Shown here: piece after piece, positions 58,861 through 64,000 of the stretch
Layout: the number at the start of each line of letters is the position of its first letter
Numbering within the stretch: position 1 is the stretch's first letter
Source: Pseudoflavonifractor phocaeensis
GTDB taxonomy: Bacteria; Bacillota; Clostridia; Oscillospirales; Oscillospiraceae
Assembly: GCF_021531815.1 (NCBI RefSeq)
Contig: NZ_JADYUM010000003.1
Location: 1 to 64,000 of the forward strand
DNA length: 64,000 bases
Direction of reading: 5' to 3'
The notes under the pieces: model-generated
The model's input: the letters and a program-made list of their open reading frames with translations, nothing else
Databases searched by the model: none
What the model was told of the DNA's origin: nothing
Program-made: the position numbers and the translations under genes

Positions 58861-60282
58861 ATGGTACATACCTTTACCGCCCTGGGCCAATACCTGGCGG
58901 CGGATGTGAACAGCGGCGCGGTCCATGTGCTGGACAAGCTGAGCTATGACCTGCTCTCCCAGGTGGAAGGCCCCATGGGGGAGGCGCTTCCCGGGGAGCT
59001 GGCCGCCCGGCTGCCCCAGTATAGCCCGGCCGATCTTGCCGAGGCTTGGGAGGAGCTGCGCGCCCTCCAGGACCAGGGGCTGCTCTTTACCGATGACGAG
59101 TACGTGGACCGGGACAAGGCCATGGAGCTGCCCCGCCAGGCGGTGGTCAAGGCACTTTGCCTTCACGTGTCCCACGACTGCAACCTGCGGTGCAAGTACT
59201 GCTTCGCCTCCACCGGCGACTTCGGCACCGGCCACCGCATGACCATGGACTTTGAGACCGCCAAGCGGGCCATCGACTGGGTGGTGTCCAAGTCCGGCAA
59301 GCGGCGGAACATCGAGGTGGACTTCTTCGGCGGCGAGCCCCTCATGGCCATGGACACCGTGAAGAAGACGGTGGAGTACGCCCGTTCCCTGGAAAAAGAA
59401 CATGACAAGTGTTTCCGCTTTACGATCACCACCAACGGCATCCTCCTCAACGACGAGAACATCGATTATATCAACCGGGAGATGTCCAATGTGGTCCTCT
59501 CCCTGGACGGCCGGAAGGACGTCAACGACAACATGCGCCCCACGGTCAACGGAAAGGGGAGCTATGAGATCATCACCCCCAAGTTCCAGAAGCTGGTGGC
59601 AGGCCGGGGTACCAAGGACTACTATGTCCGGGGCACCTTCACCCGCCAGAACCTGGACTTTGCCCAGGACGTGCTCCACATGGGAGACCTGGGCTTCCGC
59701 CATGTGTCGGTGGAGCCGGCCAGCGGCCCCCTGGATGACCCCTTCGCCATCAAGGAGGGGGACCTACCCCAGGTGGAGGCAGAATACGAAAAGCTGGCCA
59801 AGCTGCTGATGGACCGGAAGGACATCAATTTCTTCCACTTTAATGTGGATCTGGCCCAGGGCCCCTGCGTCATCAAGCGGCTCCGGGGCTGCGGCGCGGG
59901 CTGTGAGTACGTGGCCATCACCCCCGACGGCGACATCTACCCCTGCCACCAGTTCGTGGGGAAGGAGGAGTACCGGATGGGCAACGTGTTCGACGGCTCC
60001 TTCGACATGGAGATCTCCCGGACCTTTGCCGACCAGAACATCTACACCCGGCCCGCCTGCCGGGAGTGCTGGGCCCGGTTCTACTGCAGCGGCGGCTGTT
60101 CCGCCTCCAACCTGCTTGTCAACGGCGACATAACAAAGTCCAACGAGGTGGCCTGCGCCATGGAGCGTAAGCGCCTGGAATGCGCCATCGCCCTGAACGC
60201 CATCGCCGCCGGCATGGGGGAGCAGGGGGATACAAAATGTGATAATACATCTTGTAATCAGTGTGATCAGTGCGGCGAATGA
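58861..60282 (+). CDS. scfB: SCIFF maturase, radical SAM/SPASM enzyme
   Basis: 473 residues. The N-terminal part is a peptide-recognition domain (RRE). The radical-SAM cluster is HDCNLRCKYCFA (Cys near 106, 110 and 113). SPASM cysteines are CGAGCEYVAITPDGDIYPC and CRECWARFYCSGGCSASN. A Cys-rich tail follows (CDNTSCNQCDQCGE). It makes the thioether link in SCIFF. Confidence 0.93.
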   Translation: MVHTFTALGQYLAADVNSGAVHVLDKLSYDLLSQVEGPMGEALPGELAARLPQYSPADLAEAWEELRALQDQGLLFTDDEYVDRDKAMELPRQAVVKALCLHVSHDCNLRCKYCFASTGDFGTGHRMTMDFETAKRAIDWVVSKSGKRRNIEVDFFGGEPLMAMDTVKKTVEYARSLEKEHDKCFRFTITTNGILLNDENIDYINREMSNVVLSLDGRKDVNDNMRPTVNGKGSYEIITPKFQKLVAGRGTKDYYVRGTFTRQNLDFAQDVLHMGDLGFRHVSVEPASGPLDDPFAIKEGDLPQVEAEYEKLAKLLMDRKDINFFHFNVDLAQGPCVIKRLRGCGAGCEYVAITPDGDIYPCHQFVGKEEYRMGNVFDGSFDMEISRTFADQNIYTRPACRECWARFYCSGGCSASNLLVNGDITKSNEVACAMERKRLECAIALNAIAAGMGEQGDTKCDNTSCNQCDQCGE

Positions 60283-60334
60283 CCGAAAATCCCAAGATAT
60301 AGCATAACAAGGCGAAAAATCATCCATATTTGGT

Positions 60335-60366
60335 AAAGGAGGCCCCGCTCAGGCGGGGTCTCCTTT
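60335..60366 (+). terminator. scfB terminator
   Basis: AAAGGAGGCCCCGC / GCGGGGTCTCCTTT (one mismatch) with a TCAG loop and CTTT. The next 190 bases to 60557 are AT-rich and hold no gene. Confidence 0.85.
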
Positions 60367-60557
60367 CTTTCCACTTTACCAAATTTACATAACGCAATTT
60401 ACATAACAAGTTTTAAAAATAGAAAAAATTGAAAAATCCGGGAAAAGGACTTGCGAAAAATGGTGGAAAAGGCTATATTAATTATATCGCCACAGTTGTC
60501 CGCCGTTCTCCGTCTATTTCCCGCCGCCGCCTCATACCCTGTATGGAGGTGAGGGCA

Positions 60558-61178
60558 ATGGGAAAACGGGAGCAAAGGAAATGGGACTTGCCATGGGGAC
60601 AGGGCGCGGTTCTGGTGCTGCTGTGCCTGCTGTTTTTGGCGGGGGGTATGGCCGGATGCCTGTTTGCCGGGTTGGGAGACCGGTCAGGCGCCCAGGAGCT
60701 GCGGGACTATCTGGTGGACTATCTCAGTTTGGTCCTGGAGGGACAGGCCGCTTACCCCTTCTGGCCGGCGGTTTGGAAAGAGTTGTGCCTCCTGCTTCCT
60801 GTCCTGCTGCTGGGGTTGGCTGCGGCCGGCGTTGTGGTGATCCCCCTGGTCCTGGCGGTCCGGGGATTTTTCTTCGCGTTTTCCGTGGGCTGCTTCTGCC
60901 GGGTCTTCGGGGCGGCGGGACTGGTCCCGGGGCTGGTCCTTTTCGGTCTGCCCGCCTTGCTGTGGGGGCCCGCTCTCTTTTTAGCCGCGTTTCAGAGCAT
61001 GACCAGTTCCCAGGCCTTGATGCGGCGGGTCATGGGAGATTCCCGCTGCACGCTGCCTTTTACCCCGCGGTATTGGCTGTGGGCATGGCTGTGCGTCCTG
61101 CTGGTCCTGGCCTGTGCCGGGGCGGAATACGCGGTGGTGCCGGTACTGCTCCGGGCGGCCGCCCGTGTTGTGTTGTAA
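60558..61178 (+). CDS. spoIIM: stage II sporulation protein M
   Basis: 206 residues from ATG 60558, after GGAGGTGAG; the open frame upstream has no site. Five hydrophobic helices. The pattern AGGMAGCLFAGL, VVVIPLVLAVRGFFFAFSVG and LFGLPALLWGPALFLAAFQS fits the SpoIIM/DUF95 family. With SpoIID and SpoIIP it drives engulfment. The xerD gene directly downstream supports the call, as the same order is common in Firmicutes. Confidence 0.8.
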   Translation: MGKREQRKWDLPWGQGAVLVLLCLLFLAGGMAGCLFAGLGDRSGAQELRDYLVDYLSLVLEGQAAYPFWPAVWKELCLLLPVLLLGLAAAGVVVIPLVLAVRGFFFAFSVGCFCRVFGAAGLVPGLVLFGLPALLWGPALFLAAFQSMTSSQALMRRVMGDSRCTLPFTPRYWLWAWLCVLLVLACAGAEYAVVPVLLRAAARVVL

Positions 61179-61201
61179 TTTTGTGTTGGGAGAGTTGACT
61201 T

Positions 61202-62083
61202 GTGACTGATTGGTTATCTGTCTACGAGGACTATTTGAAAAATGAAAAACAGGCCTCGGCGAACACGGTCAGCTCTTATCTGCGGGACGTGCGGCAGTTC
61301 GCCAAAGAGATGGAGGAACGGGAGATCCCCTTGACCGAGGTGCTGTCCCAGGATGTGGAGGAGTACGCCCACGGCCTGACCCGGAAGGGAAAGTCCCCCG
61401 CCACGGTGACCCGTTCCGTGGCCTCCATCAAGTCCTTTTATAACTGCCTCATCAGCCGGGGCGGGATCGACCGGAACCCGGCCAAGAGCGTGGTCCCCGC
61501 CAAGGTGGAGCGTAAGCTTCCCCAGGTGCTGACAGGGAAAGAGGTGGAGCTGTTCCTGGAGCAGCCCGAGTGCACCGACCTGAAGGGCTACCGGGACCGG
61601 GCCATGCTGGAGCTGCTCTACGCCACCGGCATCCGGGTCAGCGAGCTCATCGCCCTGGACGTGGATGACCTCAACCTACCCGGCGGCGTGCTCAAGTGCT
61701 TCAGCAAGGGGAAGGAGCGGATCATCCCCCTGTATCCGGCGGCTATCCGCGCCCTGAACGAATATGTACATAACGTCCGGCCACAGTTGGTGGACTCCCT
61801 GGACGAGACGGCCCTCTTTGTCAACATGAACGGAGAGCGGATGAGCCGCCAAGGCTTCTGGAAGCTCATCAAATACTACCAGGAAAAGGCGGGCATCAAA
61901 AAGGACATCACGCCCCATACCCTGCGCCACTCCTTCGCCGCCCATCTGCTGGAAAATGGAGCGGACCTGCGGTCCATTCAGGAGATGCTGGGACACGCCG
62001 ACATATCGTCCACCCAGATCTATTCCCGGCTGCTGAACCAGAAGATCAAGGACGTCTATTTAAAAGCCCATCCCAGGGCATGA
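61202..62083 (+). CDS. xerD: tyrosine recombinase XerD
   Basis: 293 residues. An N-terminal SAM-like domain (DYLKNEKQASANTVSSYLRD) precedes the catalytic set: Arg in ATGIRVSELIAL, Lys in CFSKGKERIIPL, HTLRHSFAAHLL, LGHADISSTQIYS with the Tyr nucleophile. It resolves chromosome dimers at dif with a partner. Starts with GTG/TTG-type codon near 61202 after GGGAGAG. Confidence 0.9.
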   Translation: MTDWLSVYEDYLKNEKQASANTVSSYLRDVRQFAKEMEEREIPLTEVLSQDVEEYAHGLTRKGKSPATVTRSVASIKSFYNCLISRGGIDRNPAKSVVPAKVERKLPQVLTGKEVELFLEQPECTDLKGYRDRAMLELLYATGIRVSELIALDVDDLNLPGGVLKCFSKGKERIIPLYPAAIRALNEYVHNVRPQLVDSLDETALFVNMNGERMSRQGFWKLIKYYQEKAGIKKDITPHTLRHSFAAHLLENGADLRSIQEMLGHADISSTQIYSRLLNQKIKDVYLKAHPRA

Positions 62084-62116
62084 AAACGCGGCAGGAGGGA
62101 GGCCTCCTGCCGTTTT
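62083..62116 (+). terminator. xerD terminator
   Basis: GGCAGGAGG / CCTCCTGCC flanked by AAAAC and GTTTTG. Confidence 0.8.
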
Positions 62117-62183
62117 GCGTTTACAAGTTTACCGCAGCCTGCTATAATGAAAAAAAGTTTTGTTGACCAAAGAGGAGTTTTTC

Positions 62184-63557
62184 ATGAAGGCAAAGACCTT
62201 GTTTTATTGTACCGAGTGCGGCAATGAGACTCCCAAGTGGGCGGGAAAATGCCCTGCCTGCGGCGCCTGGAACACCGTAGTGGAGCGCCCGGCGGAGAAG
62301 CCGGCGAAAAAGGCCGGTCCGGCCGCCTCACGGGGGTCTGCCATCGGGGTGGCGGTCCGCCGCCCCAAGCCCATGACCGAGGTGGAGACCACCGACGAGC
62401 TGCGCTTTCTCACCGGAATGGGGGAACTGGACCGGGTGCTGGGGGGAGGGGCGGTAAAGGGCTCCCTGGTGCTGGTGGGCGGCGCCCCCGGCATCGGGAA
62501 GTCCACCCTGATGCTCCAGATCTGCGACAATCTCTGCCGGTTCGCCACCGTTTTATACGTGTCCGGTGAGGAATCGGAGCGGCAGATCAAGCTCCGGGCG
62601 GAGCGTCTGAAGGTGCGGGGAGATGGGCTTTATCTGCTGTCGGAGACAAACCTGGAAAATCTGGTGGACGCTGTGCACCAGCTCCAGCCCGATGTCCTCA
62701 TCGTGGACTCCATCCAGACCATGTACAACGGGGATGTAAACTCCGCTCCCGGCAGCATCACCCAGGTGAAAGAGTGCACCATGACCCTGATGCAGCTGGC
62801 AAAAGGGGAGGGGCTCACCGTCTTCGTGATCGGTCATGTGAACAAGGAGGGTTCCATTGCCGGTCCCAAGGTGCTGGAGCACATGGTGGACTGCGTGCTT
62901 TACTTCGAAGGGGAGCGCCATATGGCCTACCGCATCCTGCGCGCGGCCAAAAACCGCTTCGGCGCCACCAATGAGATCGGCGTCTTCGAGATGGAGGACG
63001 GCGGTCTGACGGAGGTGCCCAATCCCTCGGAAGCCATGCTGGCGGGCCGCCCGTCCGGGGCCCCCGGCACCTGTGTCACCTGCGTCATGGAGGGTGTGCG
63101 CCCGGTGCTGGCGGAGATCCAGGCCCTGGTGGTGCCCAGCAGCCTGGGAAACCCCCGCCGGGTAAGCAACGGGTTTGATTATAACCGCGGGATGCTGCTG
63201 CTGGCGGTGCTGGAGAAGCGGGGCGGACTGTTGGTGGGCAATTGCGACGCCTATGTGAACGTCATCGGCGGCCTGTACCTGGATGAGCCGGCCGCCGATC
63301 TGGCCGCGATCCTGGCCCTGGCTTCCAGCTTTCGGGACCGCCCAGTGCCCCACGATCTGACCGCCATCGGAGAGGTGGGATTGACTGGGGAGCTCCGGTC
63401 AGTCAGCGCCCTGGGACAACGGCTGGCTGAGGTCCGGCGTCTGGGCTTCACCAAGTGCCTGATCCCCAAGCGGGTCCAGGGAAAGCTGGTTGTCCCGGAG
63501 GGCCTGGAGTTGATCCGGGTGGCCAATATCCGGGAGGCTCTGGCCGCGCTGCTGTAA
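62184..63557 (+). CDS. radA: DNA repair protein RadA
   Basis: 457 residues from ATG 62184, after AGAGGAG. Zinc finger CTECGNETPKWAGKCPACG, Walker A VGGAPGIGKSTL, the RadA-specific KNRFGATNEIGVFEM and a Lon-like C-terminal domain (DLTAIGEVGLTGELRSVS). It acts in branch migration during recombination. Confidence 0.95.
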   Translation: MKAKTLFYCTECGNETPKWAGKCPACGAWNTVVERPAEKPAKKAGPAASRGSAIGVAVRRPKPMTEVETTDELRFLTGMGELDRVLGGGAVKGSLVLVGGAPGIGKSTLMLQICDNLCRFATVLYVSGEESERQIKLRAERLKVRGDGLYLLSETNLENLVDAVHQLQPDVLIVDSIQTMYNGDVNSAPGSITQVKECTMTLMQLAKGEGLTVFVIGHVNKEGSIAGPKVLEHMVDCVLYFEGERHMAYRILRAAKNRFGATNEIGVFEMEDGGLTEVPNPSEAMLAGRPSGAPGTCVTCVMEGVRPVLAEIQALVVPSSLGNPRRVSNGFDYNRGMLLLAVLEKRGGLLVGNCDAYVNVIGGLYLDEPAADLAAILALASSFRDRPVPHDLTAIGEVGLTGELRSVSALGQRLAEVRRLGFTKCLIPKRVQGKLVVPEGLELIRVANIREALAALL

Positions 63558-63790
63558 AGCCGCGGACGGGTGCCTGGGGATAAAGTTCACACAGCCGCCG
63601 CTGGAAGGGATCCCGGAAGACAGCGCCCGTGACAAGGAACACCGGCCGTCTTTCTGATAAACGCAGGGATCGGTGCAGGCAATAAGACTCACGCAGATCC
63701 ACCTCGATTCCATCCGGCATCTTTGTCTTAGCATCTCCAAAAGACTTTTTCATATACCGACGAAAGGAGGGACGTTAAAGGCCCTCTAAA
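63558..63790. other. gap without a supported gene
   Basis: About 230 bases. A minus-strand frame starting at 63753 begins plausibly (MKKSFGDAKTKMPDG) but then runs into the radA antisense. A good AAAGGAGGG lies at 63764-63772 with no start codon within its range; the next in-frame codon is a stop. Confidence 0.4.
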
Positions 63791-64000
63791 ATGGGTAGAG
63801 TCTCAGGTCAACAAAATAAAAATTTTGTTGACCTGAGTGGAGGCGAAAAGCCTGATCCACCCCGTTTGAAGGCTTTTAGCAGGCATACGGACTACCGAAC
63901 TGAAGCTCCGCCGCTGCTGCGGGATTTTCTGGTTTACCATGAAACGATCCAGGGACATTCCAGGCAGACGGTTGACGAATACTTTTTAGACCTGCGGAAT
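63791..64000 (+). CDS. tyrosine recombinase, N-terminal part (partial)
   Basis: From ATG 63791 the frame is open to the window edge: MGRVSGQQNKNFVDLSGGEK, later PPLLRDFLVYHETIQGHSRQ and TVDEYFLDLRN, the SAM-like N-terminal domain of Xer/phage-type integrases. The first 20 residues are coded by a 36-bp palindrome and may not be translated; the ribosome site at 63764 is 18 bases from the ATG. A later start or a recent insertion at the 5' end is possible. Confidence 0.65.
   Translation, partial: MGRVSGQQNKNFVDLSGGEKPDPPRLKAFSRHTDYRTEAPPLLRDFLVYHETIQGHSRQTVDEYFLDLRN
63802..63837. repeat. 36-bp perfect inverted repeat
   Basis: The 16-base arms CTCAGGTCAACAAAAT / ATTTTGTTGACCTGAG are separated by AAAA. 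It lies at the start of the partial recombinase gene. It could be an operator, a recombination site or a strong mRNA hairpin. Confidence 0.65.

Noticed and set aside
63448-63753. 101-codon minus-strand frame after radA
   Set aside because: The first 20 residues look reasonable, but the rest is antisense to the radA 3' end and rich in Pro/Gly; there is no ribosome site.

Overview
The window comes from an endospore-forming, probably gut-associated Clostridia, most like Oscillospirales (Flavonifractor/Lawsonibacter-type). The evidence is GC-rich chromosomal genes with strong codon bias; spore genes (cotJ cluster, cwlD, a SpoIID-domain protein, spoIIM); the SCIFF peptide and its radical-SAM maturase; a lysine riboswitch and a T-box leader; and class A RNase P RNA.

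Layout. (1) 1-6344: a compact GC-rich plus-strand cluster of unknown role (SHOCT protein tail, membrane protein, three zinc-ribbon proteins, a HerA/DUF87-type ATPase, an acidic protein). (2) 6573-35034: a composite island of about 28.5 kb, visibly more AT-rich, that splits the spore-coat catalase-like gene cotJC. The 5' part of cotJC ends at 35018-35443 and its 3' part lies at 6412-6573. The two junctions are textbook large-serine-recombinase attL/attR sites. They share the central dinucleotide GA (minus strand), and joining the flanks restores the cotJC reading frame without a scar. The island carries, in order: a tightly packed candidate nuclease system (PD-(D/E)XK protein, zinc-ribbon membrane protein, winged-helix regulator, RNase J-like MBL/beta-CASP protein, DnaQ-like protein; 6908-10794); the large serine recombinase; a replication-like module; an amidoligase/glutamine amidotransferase module; a small resolvase with a res-like site; a Ser/Thr kinase and HTH regulators; a zinc-ribbon membrane protein; a UvrD/HelD-like helicase; and a complete compact type II-C CRISPR-Cas locus (tracrRNA, cas9, cas1, cas2, 9 repeats/8 spacers). 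The CRISPR locus lies between two attR-like copies of the island's right end, so it looks like a separately acquired cassette. (3) 35445-64000: chromosomal genes. These are cotJA-cotJB fusion, cwlD, a radical-SAM pair, yebC, an MBOAT/AlgJ-like acetylation pair, rnpB, a TRIC-type channel, a T-box-led EamA transporter plus tyrS, an aminotransferase, tcdA, asd-dapA-dapB behind a lysine riboswitch, a SpoIID-like protein, queA-tgt-yajC, the SCIFF system, spoIIM-xerD-radA, and the start of another tyrosine recombinase at the right edge.

The two strongest leads are the operon at 6908-10794, in which a regulator and an exonuclease-like protein share the same N-terminal module and flank an RNase J-like enzyme, and the cotJC-splitting island, whose scarless att geometry suggests a possible sporulation-linked intervening element carrying a CRISPR-Cas9 cassette. 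Everything here was read by eye; no alignment, folding or database search was run.
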